Source: Acidobacteriota bacterium
GTDB lineage: Bacteria > Acidobacteriota > Vicinamibacteria > Vicinamibacterales > JAFNAJ01
Length of the DNA stretch: 37,274 nt
Direction of reading: 5' to 3'
Assembly: GCA_023384575.1 (NCBI GenBank)
Contig: JAHDVP010000016.1
Location: 63,144-100,417 of the forward strand
How positions within the stretch are numbered: the stretch's first letter is position 1; the number at the start of each line of letters is the position of its first letter. The notes beneath the pieces were generated by a model. That model was not told where the DNA came from and ran no database searches. It saw nothing but the letters and a program-made list of their open reading frames with translations. Of the stretch, positions 7,715 through 14,570 are shown piece after piece. Position numbers and translations under genes: made by a program.

Positions 7715-8076
7715 GGGAGGCCTCGTGCCGGGCGGCACTCGGACGAGGCCCGTGGCAGGCCGCCCATCGGTCGCGACGGCCTCGTTCCTCTGCATGCTAC
7801 GCGCGGACGATCGCGCCGGATCGGCGTCGCACGAGTCGAGACGCGAACGTGACCAACACGCACCGCGATCTGACACAACCCTGACGATTCGACCCTCGAC
7901 CGCCACGAATCTCCCGTGTGGAGCACGCCTGGTCGCGGCTTGCGGCGGTATACGGCTGGCGTCGACCCGGGGCAGCCGCTTGATCCAGAATGGAAGACAT
8001 CCCGAACATCCACCGCCGGCGGGCGCGCTCTTGCGCCGCCCGCTGCTCGTGTGGCATCACCGAAGAGGGACGACTC
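7715..8076. other. Divergent intergenic region, 362 bp, no gene seen
   Basis: This is the space between the divergent radical SAM and small membrane protein genes. All frames give only short, biased translations without family features. A GGTATACGG sequence near 7948 could be a -10 box for the plus-strand gene. No repeat family from the window was recognised here. Confidence 0.5.
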
Positions 8077-8412
8077 ATGACCCACACCAACCTGCTCGAG
8101 CTGAGAGGGCCGGCGCGGAGGCGTCCGGCGGCGTCGACGAGTTCGCTCGACGAGCTTCGCCCGCGTTGGGAGGTCGCAATCGCGGCATCGTTCGTGGCCG
8201 CGCTCTGCGCGGGCCGCCGGGGCCTGCTGGCCAGGACGTGCGCCGCGCTCGCCGGCGTGGTGGCGGCCAGAGCACTCGCCGGCCACGACGACATCGGTCG
8301 CCTGTTCCGATCGAGGCCGCTCGGCCCCACTCGGGACGTCGTCGAGCTGGCGTCCGAGGATTCGATGATCGCGAGCGACCCCCCGTCGTGGGTGGCGGGG
8401 CGCGCCGTCTGA
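8077..8412 (+). CDS. Small membrane-associated protein with an ASEDSxxASDPPSW tail
   Basis: The 111-residue protein has a polar N-terminus, one or two short hydrophobic helices (VAIAASFVAALCA and CAALAGVVAARALAG, about 48-84), and a C-terminal acidic tail VELASEDSMIASDPPSW. The tail resembles a short motif, (A/S)-E-x-S-F-P-A-S-D-P-P-(S/A)-W, that I recall from many small uncharacterised proteobacterial proteins; here FP is replaced by MI. The ATG at 8077 follows GAAGAGGGA with a 6-base gap, so translation is well supported. An in-frame upstream ATG at 7990 has no ribosome site. The function is unknown. It stands alone, divergent from the radical SAM gene, and is followed by repeat copy B. Confidence 0.65.
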   Translation: MTHTNLLELRGPARRRPAASTSSLDELRPRWEVAIAASFVAALCAGRRGLLARTCAALAGVVAARALAGHDDIGRLFRSRPLGPTRDVVELASEDSMIASDPPSWVAGRAV

Positions 8413-8466
8413 GGTGGGTCGACCGCTGAGGGTGCCGGCCCGGACCAGCGAGTGGAACGACTGGCC

Positions 8467-8561
8467 CTCGCTTCACTCGCAGTAAGGTCGCCGCTCCGGG
8501 AGAAGACGGCGATCGTCCTCGTGCCGGCCGGTCGCCGCTGGCCGGCAGTCGCAAGCCGAAT
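8467..8561 (-). repeat. Dispersed intergenic repeat, copy B
   Basis: This is the reverse-oriented 95-bp core. Read on the minus strand it starts ATTCGGCTTGCGACTGCC and ends AGTGAAGCGAG, with no gap against copies A and C. It lies directly upstream of fumC, ending 18 bases before its ATG, so the fumC leader and perhaps its promoter lie in the repeat. Confidence 0.8.
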
Positions 8562-8579
8562 GTCGCATGAGGGCCAACC

Positions 8580-9977
8580 ATGACCGACGCGGTTCGCATC
8601 GAGCACGACAGTCTCGGGCCCGTCGATGTGCCGGCCGTGCGTCTGTGGGGCGCGCAGACCGAGCGGGCGCGGCGGCATTTCCCAGCCGACGCCGAGCGGA
8701 TGCCGATGGCCGTGGTGCGGGCCATGGCGCGCGTGAAGCGCGCCGCCGTCCACACGCTCGCGCACCTCGGGCACCTGGATCCGGCCGTGGCCCGCGCGAT
8801 CGTCGAGGCCGCCGACGAGATCCTGGCCGGTCGCCACGACGAGGAGTTCCCACTGCCGGTGTGGCAGAGCGGCAGCGGCACCCAGTCGCACATGAACGTG
8901 AACGAGGTGCTCGCCAATCGCGCGTCCGAACTGCTCGGCGGACCGCGAGGCGCGGCGCGCCTCGTCCACCCCAACGATCACGTCAACATCGGACAGTCGA
9001 CCAACGACGTCTTCCCAACGGCGATGCACCTTGCCGCGCTCGAGGTGCTGGAGGACCGCGTCGTGCCGTCGGCTTCGGCCCTCCGCGACACCCTTCGCCG
9101 AAAGGCCGAGGTCCACGGCGACACGATCAAGATCGGGCGGACCCACCTGCAGGACGCCGTGCCCATGACGGTCGGCCAGGAGCTCTCGGCGTACGCGGCG
9201 CAGGTCGATCACGCGCTCGAGGCGATCGATGCGGCGCGTCCGGCCCTGTGCCGGCTGGCGATTGGCGGCACCGCCGTGGGCACCGGACTCAACGCGCCCG
9301 CCGGCTTCGCCACCCGCGTCGTCGCTCGCCTGGCCGACGACACCGGCTGGCCGCTCGTGCCGGCGCCGAATCCGTTTGCCGCGCTCGCCGGGCACGAGCC
9401 GCTCGTCGTCGCGCACGCCGCCCTGCGCGTGCTTGCCGTCGCGCTGACGAAAATCGCCACCGACCTGCGATGGCTGGCGTCGGGGCCGCGATGTGGGCTC
9501 GGCGAGATCCGCCTGCCGGAGAACGAACCTGGCAGCTCGATCATGCCGGGCAAGGTCAACCCGACGCAGCTCGAGTCGTTGACGATGGCGGCGGCGCAGG
9601 TCATGGGGAACGACGTGACGATGGGCGTGGCGGCGGCCGGCGGCGAGCTGCAGCTGAACGTCTTCAAGCCGCTGCTCATCCACGTGTTCCTGCAGAGCGC
9701 GCGCCTGCTCGCCGACGGGTGCGCGCATTCCACGCGCTTTGCCATCGAGGGCCTCGAGCCGGAGACGGACCGGCTGGCGGCCTTCGTCGAACGTTCGCTG
9801 ATGCTGGCGACCGCGCTCGCGCCGCACATCGGCTACGACCAGGCTGCGGCACTGGCCCGTGCGGCGCTCGCGACGGGGCGAACGCTCCGGGAGGAAGCGG
9901 TCGCGTCGGGGCTCGTGTCGGAGGACGACTTCGATCGGTGGACCGACGTGCGGCGGATGGTCGATCCGCACGCCTGA
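8580..9977 (+). CDS. fumC: Class II fumarate hydratase
   Basis: This 465-residue homotetrameric TCA-cycle enzyme interconverts fumarate and L-malate without an iron-sulfur cluster. Signatures in order are [11 protein letters not shown] (substrate-binding N-domain, residues 21-31), [48 protein letters not shown] with the catalytic His, and the fumarase/aspartase loop [10 protein letters not shown] at 318-327 carrying the catalytic Ser. The length and motif spacing match FumC rather than aspartase or adenylosuccinate lyase. The ATG at 8580 is preceded by GAGGG. The gene is monocistronic and convergent with the dienoyl-CoA isomerase gene. Nothing unusual was seen in the coding region. Confidence 0.95.
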   Translation: MTDAVRIEHDSLGPVDVPAVRLWGAQTERARRHFPADAERMPMAVVRAMARVKRAAVHTLAHLGHLDPAVARAIVEAADEILAGRHDEEFPLPVWQSGSGTQSHMNVNEVLANRASELLGGPRGAARLVHPNDHVNIGQSTNDVFPTAMHLAALEVLEDRVVPSASALRDTLRRKAEVHGDTIKIGRTHLQDAVPMTVGQELSAYAAQVDHALEAIDAARPALCRLAIGGTAVGTGLNAPAGFATRVVARLADDTGWPLVPAPNPFAALAGHEPLVVAHAALRVLAVALTKIATDLRWLASGPRCGLGEIRLPENEPGSSIMPGKVNPTQLESLTMAAAQVMGNDVTMGVAAAGGELQLNVFKPLLIHVFLQSARLLADGCAHSTRFAIEGLEPETDRLAAFVERSLMLATALAPHIGYDQAAALARAALATGRTLREEAVASGLVSEDDFDRWTDVRRMVDPHA

Positions 9978-9997
9978 TCGTCACCATTCGTCCCACG

Positions 9998-10039
9998 GCG
10001 ACAGGCTGGAGGCGACCGGCTCACGGCTCACGGCCCGAC
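9998..10039. repeat. Heptanucleotide repeat array (6 units)
   Basis: Six units with exact 7-base period follow fumC: GCGACAG, GCTGGAG, GCGACCG, GCTCACG, GCTCACG, GCCCGAC. The array lies between two convergent genes. Confidence 0.7.
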
Positions 10040-10089
10040 GCGCGCGGCCGCGGGCAGATGGGTGGCGCCGGCCGGGCTCACGGTGTCTC

Positions 10090-10105
10090 GACGGGCCGGC
10101 CCGTC
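10090..10105. terminator. Perfect 16-bp palindrome at the 3' end of the isomerase gene
   Basis: GACGGGCCGGCCCGTC is self-complementary over its whole length and overlaps the isomerase stop codon (10104-10106, minus strand). It may form a hairpin at the mRNA end. No U-tract follows, so intrinsic termination is unproven. Confidence 0.35.
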
Positions 10106-10925
10106 AATCGCGGAAGCGGGGCGGGCGTTTCTCGAACGCGGCGCCCATCGCTTCGGCGATGTCGGCCGAGACCAGCATGGCCGCGTTCCACGTGGCCACG
10201 CGGTCGAGGCCGTCCACCACCGAGTGGTCGCGCGCGTACAGCAGCATCTCCTTGGTCCCGCGGATGGCGAGCGGCGACTTCGCCGCAATCGTTGCCGCGA
10301 TAGCCGTCACGCCTGCGTGCAGTGCCTCCGTCGAATCGAAGACACGGTTGACGAGGCCCATCTCGCGCGCCTCGTTGGCCGGGACCTGGCGGCCGGTGTA
10401 GGCGAGCTCGCGCGCCATGCCGTCGGCGACGAGCTTCGGGAGGCGCTGCAAAGTACCCACGTCGGCCGTCATCCCGAGGTCGATCTCCTTCACCTGGAAC
10501 ACCGCGTCGGCCGACGCGTACCGCATGTCGGCGCAGCAGACGAGGTCGACGCCGCCTCCGACGCACGCGCCGTGGATCGCGGCGAGCACCGGCTTGCGGC
10601 ACCGTTCGAGGCTCGTGAGCGAAGCCTGGAAGTCGAGGATGAGGCGCCGGAGCTTCTCGCGGCTGCGCCCTTCGCAGTCGTCGGCGATCTCCGCGCGCAC
10701 GCCTGCGAGCAGCGACAGGTCGATGCCCGACGTGAAGTGGGTGCCGCGCCCGGCGAGGACCGCAACGCGCGCCTCGGGTGTGCGGTCGACCCACGCGAAC
10801 GCCGCGCTAATCTCATCCCACATGGCGCGGCTCATCGCGTTGGCCTTCTGCGGCCGGTTCAGCCAGACCTGCGCCACGCCGTCGGCGAGCGCGATCTCGA
10901 TGGTCTCGAAGGTCGGCGGCGTCAT
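10104..10925 (-). CDS. Delta3,5-delta2,4-dienoyl-CoA isomerase-like crotonase
   Basis: The 273-residue crotonase-fold enzyme has the oxyanion residues in TSGIDL (65-70) and HGACVGGGVDL (118-128). Three acidic residues, Asp127, Glu147 (KEIDLG) and Asp155 (TADVGTLQRLPK), have the same spacing (20 and 8) as Asp176, Glu196 and Asp204 of rat dienoyl-CoA isomerase (ECH1), and the FQVKEIDLG and DVGTLQRLPK strings closely resemble that enzyme. It should therefore shift 3,5-dienoyl-CoA to 2,4-dienoyl-CoA during oxidation of unsaturated fatty acids, rather than hydrate enoyl-CoA. Its ATG overlaps the stop of the upstream reductase gene by 4 bases (ATGA), so the two form one translational unit. Confidence 0.87.
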   Translation of the reverse strand: MTPPTFETIEIALADGVAQVWLNRPQKANAMSRAMWDEISAAFAWVDRTPEARVAVLAGRGTHFTSGIDLSLLAGVRAEIADDCEGRSREKLRRLILDFQASLTSLERCRKPVLAAIHGACVGGGVDLVCCADMRYASADAVFQVKEIDLGMTADVGTLQRLPKLVADGMARELAYTGRQVPANEAREMGLVNRVFDSTEALHAGVTAIAATIAAKSPLAIRGTKEMLLYARDHSVVDGLDRVATWNAAMLVSADIAEAMGAAFEKRPPRFRD

Positions 10926-11752
10926 GGCTTCACCGACGCCTTCAGCAGCTGCGCCGCGCCCATGTTGAACAGCGCGGAGCCCGGCAGGTTCTGGCCGCCG
11001 TCCGCGACGACGAGCGTGCCCGTGATGTAGGTGGCGAGCGGCGAGGCAAGGAACACGGCGAGCTGGCCGATGTCGTCGACCGTACCGAGCCGGCCAAGGG
11101 GCACGGCCTGCCGGATCTGCTCGAGAGCGGCGGGACTGGCCAGTCGCCGCATGCCCTCAGTGCCCTCGATCGGGCCAGGGGCGATGCTGTTGACGCGGAT
11201 GCCGTAGCGGCCCCACTCGAGCGCGAGGTTACGCATCATCATGTCGATGCCCGCCTTCGCGGCCGCGACGTGCACCTGGAAGGCGTACGGCATGAAGGCC
11301 TGGCCGGCAGAGATGAAGAGGACGCTGCCGCGGGTCGCCTTCAGCTGCTCGAACGCCGCGCGAGCCGCGTTGAACGATCCGAGCAGGTCGATGTCCACAA
11401 CGGTCTTGAAGCCGTTCGGCGAGAGCTGTTCGGCGGGCACGAGGAAGTTGCCCGCCGCCCCTGCGACGAGCACGTCGACGGGGCCCAGCTCGTCCCGCGT
11501 CCGCGCCAGCACGGCCTCGATCGCCGCCATGTCGCGCACGTCGGCCACCTGGGCCACGACCCCGGCGCCGAGCGCGCGCAGCTCGTCAGCGGCGCCGTCG
11601 AGCTTCTCCTGCGTTCGACCGCAGATCGCCAGGTTCGCGCCGACGGCCGCGAAGTTCCTGGCGATGCCGAGGTTGATGCCGCTGCCGCCACCCGTCACGA
11701 ACACGGTGCGGCCCTTCATGAGGTCGGGCGAGAAGTACGTCGAGATCTGCAT
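10922..11752 (-). CDS. 2,4-dienoyl-CoA reductase-like SDR
   Basis: The 276-residue short-chain dehydrogenase/reductase has a nucleotide-binding loop TGGGSGINLGI at 20-30, where the usual third glycine is Asn. It lacks the standard catalytic Tyr four residues before Lys166 (HVAAAKAG has Val there). This, together with AGNFLVPAEQLSPNGFKTVV, APGPIEGTEG and the YAFQVH segment, matches the pattern of peroxisomal-type 2,4-dienoyl-CoA reductase (DECR2), which also departs from YxxxK. It would reduce 2,4-dienoyl-CoA with NADPH, the step following the isomerase encoded by the overlapping downstream gene. The start at 11752 has a GGAG about 10 bases upstream. Heptad repeat tracts lie just upstream. Confidence 0.85.
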   Translation of the reverse strand: MQISTYFSPDLMKGRTVFVTGGGSGINLGIARNFAAVGANLAICGRTQEKLDGAADELRALGAGVVAQVADVRDMAAIEAVLARTRDELGPVDVLVAGAAGNFLVPAEQLSPNGFKTVVDIDLLGSFNAARAAFEQLKATRGSVLFISAGQAFMPYAFQVHVAAAKAGIDMMMRNLALEWGRYGIRVNSIAPGPIEGTEGMRRLASPAALEQIRQAVPLGRLGTVDDIGQLAVFLASPLATYITGTLVVADGGQNLPGSALFNMGAAQLLKASVKP

Positions 11753-11771
11753 GCGGGCTCCAAGGAGGGGG

Positions 11772-11840
11772 CAGGCTGCAGGCTACAGGCTACAGGCTGG
11801 ACCGTCGAACAGCCAACAACCAACAACCAACAACCAACAA
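11772..11840. repeat. Two adjacent heptanucleotide arrays: CAGGCTR x4 and CCAACAA x4
   Basis: CAGGCTG, CAGGCTA, CAGGCTA, CAGGCTG lie at 11772-11799 and four perfect CCAACAA units at 11813-11840, continuing loosely as CCACCAC. Both have period 7 but unrelated sequence. They occupy the leader region of the minus-strand reductase gene, behind the amidohydrolase stop codon. Confidence 0.88.
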
Positions 11841-11896
11841 CCACCACAGACCACTGACCCCGCCGATCGCCCCTCCGCTACTGCCATCGGCGCCGC

Positions 11897-13111
11897 TCAC
11901 CGCACGACGACTCCCCCGGCGACGACCAGCCACGACCGTGCGAGGTGACCCACGTCGTCGAGCGGGTTGCCGTCGACGATGACGATGTCTGCCGCCGCCC
12001 CAGGGCCGAGGTGCCCCAGCGTCGAGCTCTCGCCGAGCGCCCGTGCGGCCACCGTCGTCGCCGCGGCGAGGGCGCCCGAGTGGCCGAGGCCGCACGAGGC
12101 GAGCCGCGTCAGCTCCTCGTGCAGGTCTGCTGGTCCCTCGGTGTCGGTGCCGGCACCGATGGTGACGCCCAGGGCGTGTGCCGCGCCGACCATTCGGCAG
12201 GCGGCCTCGAACCCGGCGAGGGCCTCGCGGCGCTCGACCGGCGTCCAGCCTCCTGTCCACTCCGAGTGGCCGCTGGCGATGCGGTGGCCGAGCGTGAGCG
12301 TCGGGGTCCAGACCATGCCCGACGCGGCGAGACGAGCGAACAGACGCCGGGCCGCCGGGGCGTCCGGGTCGAGATGTGCAGCCCACCGGCGGTGAATCGA
12401 GAGGAACGCCTCACCGGTCGACACGGGGTCGGGCTCGATATACGGCGGCAGCAGCTCGCGGAAGACGTACAGGTGCTCGACGCCGTCGACGCCGGCGTCG
12501 ATCGCATCGGAGAGCGGCAGGCTCAGGTGCCACGTCACCCGCAGACCGTGCCGGTGCGCTTCGTCAATCGCCGCGCGCGCGTGGTCAATCGGGATGCGCG
12601 AGTAGAGCTTCACGACTCCGCTGCCGGAGGCCGCCTCGCGTCGCACGGTCTCGCGAACGCTGTCGGCCGTCTGGCCCGGCTCGAGATCGATCGTGGGCCC
12701 CGTGACGACACGGAGCGTTGGCCCGGCGGCGGCGCTGCCCGGGTCGCCCCCCCGACGTTCGACGACACCGCCCGGGTCCCGGATGGTCGTGATGCCGCGC
12801 TCGAGCCAAAGTCGGGCCGGCAGGACGACCCCGGCGGCGTGCTGATGCAGGTCGATGAGTCCGGGGACCGCGTAGCGCCCGTCGACGTCGATCGCCTCTC
12901 GCGACCGGATCGTCGTGCCCGCTGGCACGTGCGCGGCGATGCGACCGTCGCGGATGACGAGCGTGATGGGTTCGGAGATGCCGTCGGGAGACACGACGCG
13001 GACGTGGCGAATCGCCAGATCGGCGGGAGGCGGCGGATGACACGCGACGGCCAGGGTCACGAAGCCGGCGAGCGCACCACGAGGCCCGATCATCCGCCGG
13101 AACCGCCTCAC
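11897..13111 (-). CDS. Amidohydrolase-family metal-dependent hydrolase, probable lipoprotein
   Basis: The 404-residue protein has a short basic N-terminus, a hydrophobic stretch and a lipobox-like AVAC at 21-24, so it is probably exported and lipid-anchored. The body is an imidazolonepropionase/prolidase-like amidohydrolase. A small beta-domain (IRHVRVVSPDG) precedes GLIDLHQH with metal ligands His89 and His91, KLYSR (carbamylated Lys candidate), WHLSLP and VEHLY (His ligands) and GAGTDTEGP with the catalytic Asp. The C-terminal LGHLGPGAAADIVIVDGNPLDD closes the beta-sandwich as in this family. The substrate could be a dipeptide or cyclic amide and is unknown. A GTG start at 13111 has GGAGGG immediately adjacent; an ATG 6 codons later is an alternative. 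Confidence 0.85.
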   Translation of the reverse strand: MRRFRRMIGPRGALAGFVTLAVACHPPPPADLAIRHVRVVSPDGISEPITLVIRDGRIAAHVPAGTTIRSREAIDVDGRYAVPGLIDLHQHAAGVVLPARLWLERGITTIRDPGGVVERRGGDPGSAAAGPTLRVVTGPTIDLEPGQTADSVRETVRREAASGSGVVKLYSRIPIDHARAAIDEAHRHGLRVTWHLSLPLSDAIDAGVDGVEHLYVFRELLPPYIEPDPVSTGEAFLSIHRRWAAHLDPDAPAARRLFARLAASGMVWTPTLTLGHRIASGHSEWTGGWTPVERREALAGFEAACRMVGAAHALGVTIGAGTDTEGPADLHEELTRLASCGLGHSGALAAATTVAARALGESSTLGHLGPGAAADIVIVDGNPLDDVGHLARSWLVVAGGVVVR

Positions 13112-13724
13112 CCCTCCATTGTGCCCGTCCTGGCGCCCCTTGGCTCGCGCGGCGTGGCGTTCAGGTCACTGCTGCTGAGCGGAGGCACGCTGCTGGTCTG
13201 TCGTGCCACGCGTGGTCACGACGGCGAGCTGCAGCCGAATGAAGGTGCCGTTGGCGCAGAGTATCGGCTGGTCAGGACCAGACGGGCGGGCTGTTGAAGA
13301 AGTGAACGGTTGCGTAACCACAACGTCCGCCTGAGCTTGGCCGACCGAATGGGCCCCGCGCGCCCGGCGGGGATCTTGCTTCTTGTGGTCGGCAGTCGGC
13401 CCTGTGCCGCGCCCCCGACCCGGACGACGTGCGAGACAAGTTCCGTCGAGCCGTCCGTCGATGTCGACGCGTGCTCCTCCGAGGAGTCCGTGTCTCCAGG
13501 TCGCGTGGGCCGGCGTTCCGCCCCCCGCCCGAACACCCCACACGACACCAGGCCGCCCGAGCCGGCGGTCGCCAGTCGTTCGTGGCGCACCCCTGCGCAG
13601 GCCGGAGCCTCAGGCCATCGGTTGCGGCCGGCGTTGCACCACGGGCGTCCAGCGCTCGTATCGCGGGACACCGCGCGCGACGGCGCCCGCGTCACGTCCT
13701 CGCGCAGCAAGGAGGAGTCGTGCG
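13112..13724. other. Intergenic region of 613 bp, no convincing gene
   Basis: This region separates divergent genes. Several frames are open by GC bias alone, but they lack family features, plausible ribosome sites and normal residue composition. Visible structure is a near-palindrome GGTTGCGTAACC at about 13307-13318, in a slightly AT-richer stretch that could be a promoter or operator. A strong AAGGAGGAG at 13709-13717 belongs to the PEP-CTERM gene. A decayed gene cannot be excluded. Confidence 0.5.
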
Positions 13725-14420
13725 ATGAGAACGCTCTGCAGGGTGGCGCTGGCCGTGGTGTTCACCGGCACGCTGGCCACCAGCACTCACGCGGCGATCA
13801 TCTCGCCCTTCGAGATCGCCTTCAACGTGAACGGCACCGTTCAGAGCACCCTTGACGGGCCCTTGCCGGGGACGCTCCCTGGCTCATGGGATTTCACGGC
13901 CTTCGATTTGACGACGGGCCTCGGCGTCATTTCCGTCACGCTGACCGACGCGGGTGACTACTCGCTGCGCGGCTTCTTCGACTACGAGATCGACGAAGCG
14001 GAGAACACCTTCTTCAACGAGTTCGCCGAGGCGATGGGCGTTGCGCCGGGCGGGCTGTCGTGGGAGATCGACGAGCCGGGCTACGTCTTCGGCGACATCT
14101 TCACGAACTTCGCCGCGGGCGCTCTCGACAACACGAACGCCGTGCCGGCGGCGTCGCCCGAGGACGTCGCGGTGGCCCTCGGCTGGCTGTTCGCGCTCGC
14201 GCCGGGAGAGAGCGCGCTCATCCAGTTCACGATCTCGCAAGTCGCGCCTGGCGGCGGCTTCTACCTCGTGCACACCGACCCTGATTCGCTGGTGGGACCG
14301 GCCAGCGTCTACTACTCGACGAGCCTGACCGTCCGCAGCGAAGGGGTGGCCGAGCCGTCGTCGATCCTGCTGCTCGGCCTCGGCCTGCTGCTGGCCGGCC
14401 GGCGCTTCCGCCGCGTCTGA
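13725..14420 (+). CDS. PEP-CTERM sorting-domain protein
   Basis: The 231-residue secreted protein has a signal peptide at residues 1-24 (ending STHAA) and a beta-rich body. The C-terminus is a textbook PEP-CTERM anchor: VAEPSSILLLGLGLLLAGRR followed by FRRV, that is the Pro-Glu-Pro variant AEP, a hydrophobic helix and an Arg-rich end. Such proteins are cleaved by exosortase and released or attached at the surface, often with exopolysaccharide production. No exosortase gene lies in this window. The body is rich in Phe, Asp and Gly (for example YEIDEAENTFFNEFAEAMG) and matches no family I recognise. The ATG at 13725 has AAGGAGGAG upstream, so the start is secure. Confidence 0.88.
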   Translation: MRTLCRVALAVVFTGTLATSTHAAIISPFEIAFNVNGTVQSTLDGPLPGTLPGSWDFTAFDLTTGLGVISVTLTDAGDYSLRGFFDYEIDEAENTFFNEFAEAMGVAPGGLSWEIDEPGYVFGDIFTNFAAGALDNTNAVPAASPEDVAVALGWLFALAPGESALIQFTISQVAPGGGFYLVHTDPDSLVGPASVYYSTSLTVRSEGVAEPSSILLLGLGLLLAGRRFRRV

Positions 14421-14487
14421 GCCGCCTGCGGCTCCGACGCCCGTCCCGACGCGAGCCCGGCTCGCTCACGTCGAGGTTTGCACCCGC

Positions 14488-14501
14488 GGGGCGCGCGCCC
14501 C
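14488..14501. terminator. Perfect GC palindrome downstream of the PEP-CTERM gene
   Basis: GGGGCGCGCGCCCC lies in the 150-bp gap between the PEP-CTERM and PKD genes, among several smaller inverted repeats. It may end or stabilise the PEP-CTERM mRNA. There is no U-tract, so confidence is low. Confidence 0.3.
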
Positions 14502-14570
14502 GTGCGGCTGGTGTGCCGGCGACCCGCCCCCGCCGGCGACACGATCGTCATCGGACAGGAGATGAACAAG

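Noticed and set aside
13166-13543. Open frame on the minus strand in the 613-bp gap
   Set aside because: No ribosome site, no recognisable domain, Arg/Gly/Thr-rich composition. It could only be a decayed remnant.
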